This document shows positions 1 to 6,096 of a stretch of DNA of 10,902 nucleotides, in pieces (position 1 is the first letter of the stretch; every line of letters begins with the position of its first letter). Source of the DNA: Nitrososphaerota archaeon (GTDB taxonomy: Archaea; Thermoproteota; Nitrososphaeria; Nitrososphaerales; Nitrosopumilaceae). The DNA lies in assembly GCA_016871975.1 (NCBI GenBank), contig VHBM01000035.1, forward strand, positions 1 through 10,902. Direction: 5' to 3'. Both the position numbers and the translations under genes were made by a program. The notes under the pieces were generated by a model, which did not search any database, had not been told where the DNA came from, and worked only from the letters and a program-made list of their open reading frames with translations.

Positions 1-542
1 CTACCGTAGAAAATATTCATGAAGATAATATTCTTAGAATGAGTATTGCTCCTGCAAGAATATCAAAAAAGATTTCAAAAAATGCAGAAGCCGTTGCAAA
101 AACTACTATGCAAGTTCTAAAAGGAGCGGGTGTTTTTGGAATAGAGATGTTTGTAACAAAAGATGACAGGATAATAATAAATGAGATTGCCCCACGTGTT
201 CATAATTCTGGACACCACACTTTACAGTCAAGTAAAACCTCACAATTTGAGCAACATCTAAGAGCAATATTGGGCTTAAAACTAGGAAGTACTGAGCTTC
301 TTCATCCAACAATAATGTACAACATACTTGGACCAAAAACTTTTGAAGGAAAGTACAAGCCGATAACTTTACCACAACAAAAAGGAGTTTTTCTTAAAAT
401 GTATGGAAAAGAGGAATCAAAAATAAAAAGAAAATTAGGACACATCAATGTAGTTGCTTTGGACAAATCTATGACCATAAGTGATCTTTTAGACACAGTC
501 AAGCAACTAAAGAAAAAATTAACAGTTCAACCTATGAATTGA
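1..542 (+). CDS. purK: PurK, N5-carboxyaminoimidazole ribonucleotide synthase (C-terminal part, 5' truncated by window)
   Basis: The frame is open from base 3 into the window edge, so the start lies upstream; about 179 C-terminal residues are visible. The residues before the first Met (TVENIHEDNILR) already fit PurK, so the Met at 39 is internal. PurK is an ATP-grasp enzyme that makes N5-CAIR from aminoimidazole ribonucleotide, bicarbonate and ATP in purine synthesis. Family signatures seen are the metal/ATP-binding stretch NEIAPRVHNSGH followed by TSQFEQHLRAILGL, then the small C-terminal domain with YNILG. The gene ends at TGA 540-542. A stem-loop follows the stop at once. Its partner purE would be expected nearby but is not in the window. 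The family assignment is strong; only the N-terminal half is unseen. Confidence 0.93.
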   Translation, partial: TVENIHEDNILRMSIAPARISKKISKNAEAVAKTTMQVLKGAGVFGIEMFVTKDDRIIINEIAPRVHNSGHHTLQSSKTSQFEQHLRAILGLKLGSTELLHPTIMYNILGPKTFEGKYKPITLPQQKGVFLKMYGKEESKIKRKLGHINVVALDKSMTISDLLDTVKQLKKKLTVQPMN

Positions 543-543
543 T

Positions 544-564
544 CTTATTTTGTACAAAAATAAG
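544..564 (+). terminator. AT-rich stem-loop just after purK
   Basis: Perfect 8-base arms CTTATTTT (544-551) and AAAATAAG (557-564) enclose a 5-base loop. The structure begins one base after the purK stop codon. It could be an mRNA 3'-end structure or aid termination, but archaeal termination depends mainly on T-tracts, and this hairpin is AT-rich and weak. The function is inference. Confidence 0.35.
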
Positions 565-575
565 CACGTCTAAGG

Positions 576-582
576 TTTATTA
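576..582 (+). promoter_or_regulatory. Putative TATA box for the membrane-protein gene at 605
   Basis: TTTATTA is centred 26 bases upstream of the ATG at 605. In archaea this spacing places transcription initiation at or next to the start codon, which suggests a leaderless mRNA. It would drive the 605-1652 gene run. It is a sequence match only. Confidence 0.45.
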
Positions 583-604
583 GTTGTAGCAAGTTCAAAA
601 AAAT

Positions 605-991
605 ATGGCCACAAAAGTATCCATCATTCTTACTGCAATATCTATTGGGCTCCTTGTTATTTACGGGGCCGATGTTGGAGCTGCACAAGGTAGTGGAGAA
701 GGGTTTTTGCCAGTAGATCACAAGATACGAGGTTTTGGGCTTGGTTTGCCTTCAATAATACTTCCGATTGTAGCGTTTTTTATCTCAAGAAAGGAAGTGT
801 CAAAGACTTTGGGAATCATGTTGATCATAAGCGCGGCTTTAATCATGATTGGCGGCATTACTGTTTTAGCTATTACTGATCCATCAGAAGCTGAAAAAAC
901 TGGAAGAAATGTAATTACCGAAGCAGCGCCACTTTTAGGAGTAGGTGCATTTATCATTGCACTAGGCGTAATAAAATTAAGAAAGTCTTGA
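605..991 (+). CDS. Four-helix integral membrane protein, function unknown
   Basis: 128 residues. Four hydrophobic segments are visible at about residues 5-25, 44-61, 69-90 and 107-124, with a Gly-rich loop (GAAQGSGEG) after the first and a charged loop (TDPSEAEKTGR) before the last. The C-terminus LRKS is basic and probably cytoplasmic. No catalytic motif is recognised. The ATG is supported by a TATA-like box 26 bases upstream. It is the first gene of a run: the next gene, a zinc-type microprotein, starts 5 bases after this stop, and a DedA membrane protein follows. It looks like a lineage-specific archaeal membrane protein; no function can be assigned from sequence. Confidence 0.8.
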   Translation: MATKVSIILTAISIGLLVIYGADVGAAQGSGEGFLPVDHKIRGFGLGLPSIILPIVAFFISRKEVSKTLGIMLIISAALIMIGGITVLAITDPSEAEKTGRNVITEAAPLLGVGAFIIALGVIKLRKS

Positions 992-996
992 TTTAG

Positions 997-1128
997 ATGA
1001 CAATCTGCTACAAATGTGAAAAAGAAACTACAAAAAGTTACCAATGTGACCATACAAATGATCAAGAATTTTGTCTAGAATGTTATACTGAATTACATTA
1101 TTACTTGACGGAACCAAAAACTGCTTGA
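997..1128 (+). CDS. Cys/His-rich zinc-binding-type microprotein (43 aa)
   Basis: ATG at 997-999, TGA at 1126-1128. Ligand-like residues run C4-x2-C7-x9-C17-x-H19-x6-C26-x2-C29-x4-H34, enough for two zinc sites, with a spacing reminiscent of B-box or other cross-brace fingers (CYKC, CDH, FCLECY). Evidence that it is real: it fills the 133-base gap between two membrane-protein genes, starts 5 bases after the first stop, and its TGA overlaps the TTG start of the DedA gene (TTGA, 1125-1128), which implies translational coupling. It carries no membrane segment, so it is probably cytosolic; a regulatory or protein-binding role is inference. It is short enough for automated annotation to miss. Confidence 0.72.
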   Translation: MTICYKCEKETTKSYQCDHTNDQEFCLECYTELHYYLTEPKTA

Positions 1129-1652
1129 CAGAGATTCAAGGATTCATTCAATGGATACTTTCATTTGTATCTGATAATCTGTATGTTGGAGTGTTTTTTG
1201 CGTCACTAGTTGAAACAGTTTTTCCCCCAATTCCAAGTGAGGCAGTGTTTCCGCTTGCAGGGTATATTGTGTTAAAAAGCAACATGCCATTTTTTCATGT
1301 GATAACTGTTGGTATAACTGGTGGCAGTGGATCATCTTTAGGAGCATTTGTGATTTATCTAATTGCGTTAAAGCTTGGGAGAGGAGGGCTATACAAGTAC
1401 ATGAAATATGCCAGAATAAAAAAAGAGAGCATGGTTAAGGCAGACATATGGTTTGAAAAATATGGTGACAAGTCAGTTATTATTGGAAGAGTAATTCCTG
1501 GCCTTCGCGAACTAGTTTCAATTCCAGCTGGAATTTTTGGCATGAGAATTCGAAAATTTTTGATTTTTACTTTTATAGGATCATGCGCATGGAGTATTTC
1601 GCTTACTATAATAGGATACTATCTTGGCGTGGCATCGATTACGATTTTTTAA
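1125..1652 (+). CDS. DedA-family (VTT domain) membrane protein
   Basis: 175 residues, TTG start overlapping the previous stop. DedA proteins are polytopic membrane proteins linked to lipid flipping or scrambling and to membrane homeostasis. Signatures visible: E30 followed by PPIPSE (34-39); Gly-rich GGSGSSLGAF (66-75); the second half motif GRVIPGLRELVSIPAG (121-136) with the characteristic Arg-Pro-Gly-Arg arrangement and G139-M140; and a C-terminal hydrophobic helix (about 144-169). Family members are commonly about 200 residues; this one ends soon after its last helix. Co-transcription with another membrane protein and a zinc microprotein suggests an envelope-related module (inference). 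The family call is strong; the transported lipid or other substrate is unknown. Confidence 0.9.
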   Translation: MTEIQGFIQWILSFVSDNLYVGVFFASLVETVFPPIPSEAVFPLAGYIVLKSNMPFFHVITVGITGGSGSSLGAFVIYLIALKLGRGGLYKYMKYARIKKESMVKADIWFEKYGDKSVIIGRVIPGLRELVSIPAGIFGMRIRKFLIFTFIGSCAWSISLTIIGYYLGVASITIF

Positions 1653-1688
1653 ACCAATACAAGACTAGTGAAGAATTTGCAACATAGA

Positions 1689-1695
1689 TTTTAAG
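1689..1695 (+). promoter_or_regulatory. Putative TATA box for the nucleotidyltransferase operon
   Basis: TTTTAAG is centred 26 bases before the ATG at 1718, in the 65-base gap after the DedA gene. It would start the four-gene unit reaching 4801. It fits the leaderless pattern; it is a sequence match only. Confidence 0.35.
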
Positions 1696-1717
1696 GAACG
1701 TATGGATTGGCGAATGT

Positions 1718-2389
1718 ATGAAAGCAGTTATTCTAGCTGGAGGCCTTGGGAAACGATTAAGGCCAATAACTGACTATATTCCAAAACCACTCATACCAAT
1801 TAACAATATTCCAATTTTAGAACGACAGATAAAGTATTTGAAAAAATTTGGAATAAACAAATTTGTTGTATGCATGGGTTATAAAACTGAGCAAATAAAA
1901 AATTTTTTAGATGCAAAAAATAATTTTGGCGTTGAGATAAAACTAGTAGATGAGCGTAAGCCATTAGGCACAGGAGGAGCAATAAAAAACGCCAAAAAAT
2001 TCATTGATGAAAAGACATTTTTTGTTTTAAATGGAGACATAATAACAAACATCAACGTAAATTTGATGAAAAACAAGATAAATTCAATTGCGGCAGTTCC
2101 ATTACGAACAAAATTTGGAATAATTGATATAGAAAATGACAAAGTGTCAAGGTTTAGTGAAAAAAAGAATATTTTTGATTACTGGATGAATGCAGGAATT
2201 TACTATTTATCAAATAAAATAATTAATGATTTACCAAAAATAGGTAACATTGAAGAAACAATATTTCCAGTGTACGCCAAAAAATCTCTGCTAAAGGTTG
2301 TAAAATTCAAAAATGCGACATGGTATTCTATTGATTCCTACAAAGACATTGAGGAATGTGAAGACACAATTAAGAAAAAATCATTGTAA
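1718..2389 (+). CDS. Sugar-1-phosphate nucleotidyltransferase (NDP-sugar pyrophosphorylase family)
   Basis: 223 residues. It transfers a nucleotidyl group from an NTP to a sugar 1-phosphate, giving an NDP-sugar and pyrophosphate. Family signature LAGGLGKRLRPIT (6-18) with K23-P24; uridine/guanine-pocket motif GTGGA (84-88); metal-binding G106-D107; sugar-binding MNAGIYYLS (157-165); late catalytic W202 and D206. It has the short form without the C-terminal left-handed beta-helix of RmlA/GlmU-like long members, resembling mannose- or glucose-type pyrophosphorylases, but base and sugar specificity cannot be read. ATGs at 1702 and 1714 are out of frame, so 1718 is the start. It leads a tight operon (11 bases to the next ATG), which is odd company for a thiolase. 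Confidence 0.9.
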   Translation: MKAVILAGGLGKRLRPITDYIPKPLIPINNIPILERQIKYLKKFGINKFVVCMGYKTEQIKNFLDAKNNFGVEIKLVDERKPLGTGGAIKNAKKFIDEKTFFVLNGDIITNINVNLMKNKINSIAAVPLRTKFGIIDIENDKVSRFSEKKNIFDYWMNAGIYYLSNKIINDLPKIGNIEETIFPVYAKKSLLKVVKFKNATWYSIDSYKDIEECEDTIKKKSL

Positions 2390-2400
2390 AGTGAGTTTTG

Positions 2401-3366
2401 ATGCGGTTATCCTACAGTCTTGGTTCACTTCTTACAATAGAACAAATACTTGATTGCGCAAAAATATTAAAAAAATATAGTCCTGATGTTGTCTGGATCC
2501 CAGAAACATGGGGAATGGAAAATTTTTCCATGTTAAGTATGGTTTCTCAAATAGTACCATCAAAAATAGGATCATCTATAATCAATGTGTACTCAAGAAG
2601 CCCTGCGCTTGTTGCAATGGGGGCAGCTACTATTGATACTATTTCGAATGGGAGACTCATTTTAGGCCTTGGAACAAGCAGTGAGCCAATAGTAAAAGAC
2701 TGGCATGGACAAGAGTTTGAAAAACCCGTATCTAGAATAAAAGAGTACATAGAGATAATCAGACTAGCACTATCTGGAAAAAAAGTAGATTATAATGGAA
2801 AATTTTTTTCATTGAAAAATTTTTCACTTTTAATCAAGCCTCCAAGAAAACACATTCCAATTTATCTTGCAGCGGTTAATCAAAAGATGACAGATTTAAC
2901 GTGGCAAATAGCAGATGGAGCGATATTTTATCTGAGACCGATATCAGAATTAAGAAAAACAGTTGAAAAAATGCAGAGAAAAAGACGAATAGATGTAACA
3001 TGTCAGCTAGTAACATGCATGTCTGATGATTCAGAAAAAGCAAAGACTCGTGCAAAAAAAACACTTGCGTTCTATGTCTCGGTAGGAAAAATCTATAGGG
3101 ATTTTTTATCAAAAAATGGATTTCAAAAAGAAAGTGCAAATATTTTTGATGAATATAAAAAATCTGGTCTAAAATCAAATTACGAGTTTGTATCAGATTC
3201 CATGTTAAACCAGCTCGCGATTTGTGGCACACCAAATGAATGTATAAAACAACTACAAAAGTTTCGAGATGTTGGTATTGATCTGCCAATAATTCAGTTT
3301 AATCCAATAGATGATGTTTTTGAATCATTCAAATTACTTGTTTCAACATTAAGTGATGCAAATTGA
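2401..3366 (+). CDS. LLM-class (luciferase-like) oxidoreductase, probably F420-dependent
   Basis: 321 residues from ATG 2401. A TTG at 2398 would add one residue, but GTGA at 2391-2394 is well placed as a ribosome-binding site for the ATG. The fold is the luciferase-like TIM barrel, as in methylene-tetrahydromethanopterin reductase (Mer). Seen: N-terminal barrel strand with VWIPETWG (31-38); NVYSRSP (62-68), the cis-peptide region that cradles the cofactor in Mer-like enzymes; GRLILGLGTSS (84-94), a strong family hallmark; WHG (101-103); REY-like KEY helix and LSG (124-126). Ammonia-oxidising archaea make coenzyme F420, so hydride transfer with F420 is the likely chemistry; FMN is an alternative. 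The substrate is unknown. Its stop overlaps the thiolase TTG start by four bases, so the two are probably coupled. Confidence 0.88.
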   Translation: MRLSYSLGSLLTIEQILDCAKILKKYSPDVVWIPETWGMENFSMLSMVSQIVPSKIGSSIINVYSRSPALVAMGAATIDTISNGRLILGLGTSSEPIVKDWHGQEFEKPVSRIKEYIEIIRLALSGKKVDYNGKFFSLKNFSLLIKPPRKHIPIYLAAVNQKMTDLTWQIADGAIFYLRPISELRKTVEKMQRKRRIDVTCQLVTCMSDDSEKAKTRAKKTLAFYVSVGKIYRDFLSKNGFQKESANIFDEYKKSGLKSNYEFVSDSMLNQLAICGTPNECIKQLQKFRDVGIDLPIIQFNPIDDVFESFKLLVSTLSDAN

Positions 3367-4469
3367 ATAAAGTTGCAGTAGTAGGATATGGAAATACAAA
3401 ATTTTCAAGCGAAGACATGCCAATAGAGTCGTTACTTACTTCTGCTACAAAATCACTTTTTGATCAAACAAAAAACATAGAACAAAAAGATATCGATGTT
3501 GTACTTGTTTCTACAAATGACAATACAAAATATTTATCTGCCGTACTTTCTGAGTTGACAGGAATTTCGCCAAAAATTTCACATACAGTTGAAAACCTAT
3601 GTAGTTCTGGAACAAACAGCATTGTTTCAGCGTATTCATACATTGTATCAGGGCTTGCAGATATGGCATTAGTTGTAGGAGCTGATAGATACGATTGTCC
3701 TGGTCAGATTTTAGAGTGGGATAGCTCACGTGGAGAGTTTATGCATCCAGTTTTTTGGGCGTCACTTTTTACTAAATCGCATAAAAGAGAATTTGGGACC
3801 ACACAAGAGGATTTAGCTGTTGTTTCAGCTAAAAATCACAACAACGCAAAATCCAATCCACATGCATACTCTAACAAAACATATTCAATAGATGATGTAT
3901 TACAATCAAAATTTGTAACTGATGATCTACATCTTTTAGATTGTTCCAGACCTTGTAGTGGTGCTTCATCAGTCTTGCTTGCATCTGAAACGATTGCAAA
4001 AAAATTTGAGTGTCCAGTATGGATAAATGGAATTGGACAAAAAACAACTTCAGCTAGTATCACAAAAAATGAAAATTTGACAACAATGACATCTACTAAA
4101 ATTGCAGCTAAACAAGCATTTGATATGGCCAAAATTCAGGCAAATGACGTAGATGTAACAGAACTGCATGATGCATTTACTATATGCGAAATAATGGCGC
4201 TTGAAGACATGGGTTTTGTAAAAAAAGGACATGCCTCTTCTTATGTCAGAGATTTGTATGATACACAAGAGAATAAAATCAATCCTCGTGGTGGGTTGAT
4301 TGGTTCTGGCCATCCACTTGGTGCAACTGGAGTGGCACAAGTAGTTGAAGTAACTCAACAGCTACAAAACAAAGCAGAAAAAAGACAAATTAAAAACGCC
4401 AGTATAGGCTTGGTTCATAACATGTCTGCAGCTGCAACATCATCCACCGTACTTTTACTACAATCATGA
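3363..4469 (+). CDS. Thiolase-family protein (SCP2/archaeal acetoacetyl-CoA thiolase type)
   Basis: 368 residues, TTG start inside a TTGA overlap with the upstream stop. Thiolases exchange acyl groups between CoA thioesters by Claisen condensation or cleavage. Visible catalytic elements: nucleophile C80 in ENLCSSG; H269 in HDAF (269-272); NPRGG (307-311); H317 in GHPLGATG (316-323); and the HN (352-353) that replaces the second CxG cysteine of classical thiolases in the SCP2/archaeal type. Oddity: after HN the sequence is MSAAATSS where relatives usually have a Gly-Gly-x-Gly-like turn. A DUF35 partner follows with an ATGA overlap, the usual archaeal pairing in which DUF35 bridges thiolase and HMG-CoA synthase; HMG-CoA synthase itself begins 6 kb away. 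It may be the mevalonate thiolase or a paralogue for another pathway, including retro-aldolase chemistry as in Ltp2/ChsH2. Confidence 0.88.
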   Translation: MNKVAVVGYGNTKFSSEDMPIESLLTSATKSLFDQTKNIEQKDIDVVLVSTNDNTKYLSAVLSELTGISPKISHTVENLCSSGTNSIVSAYSYIVSGLADMALVVGADRYDCPGQILEWDSSRGEFMHPVFWASLFTKSHKREFGTTQEDLAVVSAKNHNNAKSNPHAYSNKTYSIDDVLQSKFVTDDLHLLDCSRPCSGASSVLLASETIAKKFECPVWINGIGQKTTSASITKNENLTTMTSTKIAAKQAFDMAKIQANDVDVTELHDAFTICEIMALEDMGFVKKGHASSYVRDLYDTQENKINPRGGLIGSGHPLGATGVAQVVEVTQQLQNKAEKRQIKNASIGLVHNMSAAATSSTVLLLQS

Positions 4470-4801
4470 CCATGTTTGAAAATGAGCTAAAGAAAGGGAA
4501 TTTTGTAATAAGCGAATGTGGAAATTGTAAAACTATAGTTTGGCCACCAAGCGATTATTGTAATAATTGCCTATCTAACGTAACATGGCGTAAAGCCAAT
4601 CCGGTTGGTAGATTAATCGAATTTTCAAAAAAAGATGAAAAGATTTTTGGGATGATTGAACTAGAAGGGAAAATACGCGTGATTGGAAAATTGAAAATCA
4701 ATCTATCAAATATCAAAGAGGGTCAATGTGTAATACTACATAGTTGCGACTATGATAAGGGTCCTCAATTTACATTTGTATCATGTAATGGGCATTACTG
4801 A
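4466..4801 (+). CDS. DUF35 protein: zinc ribbon plus OB fold, thiolase partner
   Basis: 111 residues; ATG overlaps the thiolase stop (ATGA 4466-4469). A second Met at residue 3 is an alternative start. N-terminal rubredoxin-like zinc ribbon with C18-x2-C21 and C32-x2-C35 (PPSDYC between them is typical), followed by a beta-rich OB domain with GRLIEFS (about 48-54) and a C-terminal FVSC. In archaea DUF35 proteins hold thiolase and HMG-CoA synthase in one complex and shape the CoA tunnel; in actinobacteria they pair with thiolase-like aldolases. The coupled translation argues for a stoichiometric complex with the thiolase. It is slightly short for the family. The 3' end overlaps the minus-strand zinc-finger gene by seven bases. 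Confidence 0.88.
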   Translation: MTMFENELKKGNFVISECGNCKTIVWPPSDYCNNCLSNVTWRKANPVGRLIEFSKKDEKIFGMIELEGKIRVIGKLKINLSNIKEGQCVILHSCDYDKGPQFTFVSCNGHY

Positions 4802-4923
4802 TTAATTAGTACTGTTTTTCGTGGCTCTTCATGATTTTCTTTGATATGTACTGCCAAATTGATCGGATCATTGCCGAATTCTTTTCCGCAAAAACAGCAA
4901 CTAAAGTCATCTTTCCATGACAT
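4795..4923 (-). CDS. Single C2H2 zinc-finger microprotein (42 aa)
   Basis: ATG at 4923-4921, TAA at 4797-4795; an in-frame stop lies 24 bases upstream, so this is the only good start. The finger is C9(C10)-x2-C12-x13-H26-x4-H31 with the structural hydrophobics in place: F16 three residues after the second Cys, L23 three before the first His. It is one residue longer between F and L than the classic consensus. Basic and charged tail after H31 (EEPRKTVLINQ). Putative TATA box at about 4946-4953 on this strand, 27 bases upstream, lying between the arms of an inverted repeat. Single-finger C2H2 microproteins occur in archaea; DNA or protein binding is likely but the target is unknown. It overlaps the DUF35 gene tail to tail by seven bases. 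Confidence 0.75.
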   Translation of the reverse strand: MSWKDDFSCCFCGKEFGNDPINLAVHIKENHEEPRKTVLINQ

Positions 4924-4937
4924 GCAATATTTTCTAT

Positions 4938-4964
4938 AACATAGTCATAAATTAATACTATGTT
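4938..4964. promoter_or_regulatory. Inverted repeat flanking the TATA-like box of the zinc-finger gene (candidate operator)
   Basis: AACATAGT (4938-4945) and ACTATGTT (4957-4964) are exact 8-base inverted arms separated by 11 bases, so arm centres are 19 bases apart, near two helical turns. The spacer carries the minus-strand TATA-like sequence AATTTATG about 27 bases before the zinc-finger ATG. A dimeric regulator bound here would block TBP/TFB access. Self-regulation by the zinc finger is one possibility, but a lone finger would need to dimerise. Confidence 0.45.
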
Positions 4965-5018
4965 TTGTAAAAATTAATAACAAATGATGAATTGGTGTTG
5001 ATAATATTACCAGCTTAT

Positions 5019-5026
5019 TCTATATT
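5019..5026 (+). promoter_or_regulatory. Putative TATA box for the Hjc-like nuclease gene
   Basis: TCTATATT is centred about 28 bases before the TTG at 5051, which supports that start as leaderless. If translation began at the in-frame ATG 5081 the transcript would have a leader of about 30 bases. A second AT-rich run (CAATATAATAAAA from 5031) is less well placed for either start. Confidence 0.4.
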
Positions 5027-5050
5027 CAGACAATATAATAAAATTGAAAA

Positions 5051-5638
5051 TTGAACAGTTTAATTGAAAAAAAACTTGCTATGAACAATGATTTTACTGT
5101 ACAAAAGTACAAAAAAACATCAAAAAAGTCAATCAAGGCTAAAAGAACAGCAAAAATTAGACGCCAACGGGGCTATAATTGGGAAGATACTTTAGTTAAG
5201 AGATTTAATGCATCAAAAAATTGGAAGGCCTTTCGATTAGGCTCTCCAAGTGTGGCATTGCCAGATATTTTAGCAGTAAATAGCAACTCAGGCTCATTGT
5301 TTACAATTGAAGCAAAATCAGGTACAGGAACTACACTGCAGGTTCCATTTGATCAGATAAGTAGATGCTTAAGATGGACAGATACATTCGACTTGTATCA
5401 AACAAGAAAAGTTATTCTAGCCATCAAATTTCTTTCAAAAAAACGAATTGGGGTAGGAAAATATGAGAGTAGAGAACTAAGAGAATTTTATAAAGTCTGG
5501 AACACAGAATGCGAAATCATGGATTGTGTATGTACATATGATGGCAAAACTTATGGAATAAAGCAAGGAAAACAGGTGCCGCTTAGCCTAGAAGAGTTCC
5601 AGATGCCATTTAAAACCAAGCACCGAATCGTTATTTAA
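5051..5638 (+). CDS. Hjc-like PD-(D/E)XK nuclease (probable Holliday-junction resolvase)
   Basis: 195 residues from TTG 5051; the in-frame ATG 5081 would give 185. Archaeal resolvases of the Hjc/Hje group cut four-way DNA junctions during recombination and fork repair. Seen: a Lys/Arg-rich N-terminus (about residues 19-40); RRQRGYNWED (37-46) with the conserved Glu45; GSPSVALPD with metal-binding D72; IEAK (86-89) supplying E87 and K89; and a later helix with Q102. This matches the Hjc order G-x-E ... PD ... E-x-K ... Q. Hjc proteins are typically about 120-150 residues, so the roughly 70-residue C-terminal extension after the core (about residue 125 onward, with C-x-C at 156-158) is unusual. 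It could instead be another restriction-like nuclease. TAATAA tandem stops end the gene. Confidence 0.72.
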   Translation: MNSLIEKKLAMNNDFTVQKYKKTSKKSIKAKRTAKIRRQRGYNWEDTLVKRFNASKNWKAFRLGSPSVALPDILAVNSNSGSLFTIEAKSGTGTTLQVPFDQISRCLRWTDTFDLYQTRKVILAIKFLSKKRIGVGKYESRELREFYKVWNTECEIMDCVCTYDGKTYGIKQGKQVPLSLEEFQMPFKTKHRIVI

Positions 5639-5659
5639 TAACAAATACAAATTCAAATA

Positions 5660-6019
5660 ATGAGTTTTGAAGATTTTGTAGATGAGCGAATGCTTGTAAG
5701 TCATGATATTTTTGGCAAAAAGGAGATGAAAATAAAAGTTTTAGAAGTCTCTGATGAGCACTCGCCAGTACACTGGAAGTTTGGCGACAGAGTCAAGATA
5801 AATAAAATTTTGGTAACAGTAAAGCATCTTGACACACAGCAGGTAGAGGAAGCTGAGTTTGATATAGATAAAATTGAAAAAGAGCTTGTTGAAAAACGAC
5901 ACTATACATCAACAAATAGGTGGGTGCCTGCAAACGATATAAAAAATGGCTATGTCGTAAATTCACGCCACACATCATTGATCAGTGATGCTGTAGCACT
6001 AGACTATATCGTGTTTTAA
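5660..6019 (+). CDS. Hypothetical protein, beta-rich (119 aa)
   Basis: Not recognised. ATG start 21 bases after the nuclease stop, so probably the same transcript. The charged sequence alternates strand-like segments (MKIKVLEVS, RVKINKILVTVKHL, NGYVV) with a short charged helix (about 68-79, IDKIEKELVEKR), and has no membrane segment or Cys at all, so no metal site. W40 and W88 may be core residues. The linkage to a junction-resolvase-like nuclease is the only functional hint. It ends, like its upstream neighbour, in tandem in-frame stops TAATAA followed by CAAA. Confidence 0.68.
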   Translation: MSFEDFVDERMLVSHDIFGKKEMKIKVLEVSDEHSPVHWKFGDRVKINKILVTVKHLDTQQVEEAEFDIDKIEKELVEKRHYTSTNRWVPANDIKNGYVVNSRHTSLISDAVALDYIVF

Positions 6020-6066
6020 TAACAAAACATAACATTTTCATATTTTTGTAATGGATGCAAGAAAAC

Positions 6067-6073
6067 CTATAAG
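6067..6073 (+). promoter_or_regulatory. Putative TATA box for the gene at 6097
   Basis: CTATAAG, within ACCTATAAGG, is centred 27 bases upstream of the ATG at 6097. The 77-base gap after the preceding gene and this box suggest a separate leaderless transcript. Confidence 0.4.
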
Positions 6074-6096
6074 GATCCATAATTGAAGGCTGAGTT

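Noticed and set aside
106..502. Minus-strand open frames (89 and 66 residues) opposite purK
   Set aside because: They lie wholly inside a strong purK frame, show no family motif and have compositions typical of antisense shadows.
718..1065. Minus-strand 115-residue open frame opposite the membrane protein
   Set aside because: It mirrors the hydrophobic codons of the plus-strand four-helix protein and overlaps the microprotein; no independent support.
2876..3289. Minus-strand 137-residue open frame opposite the LLM oxidoreductase
   Set aside because: Phe/Leu/His-rich with no motif; the plus-strand frame has clear LLM signatures throughout.
3836..4358. Minus-strand frames of 98 and 102 residues opposite the thiolase
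   Set aside because: Fully contained in the thiolase gene and without recognisable domains.
6052..6087. Eleven-codon plus-strand frame before the gene at 6097
   Set aside because: Too short, no motif, and it spans the putative TATA box of the next gene.
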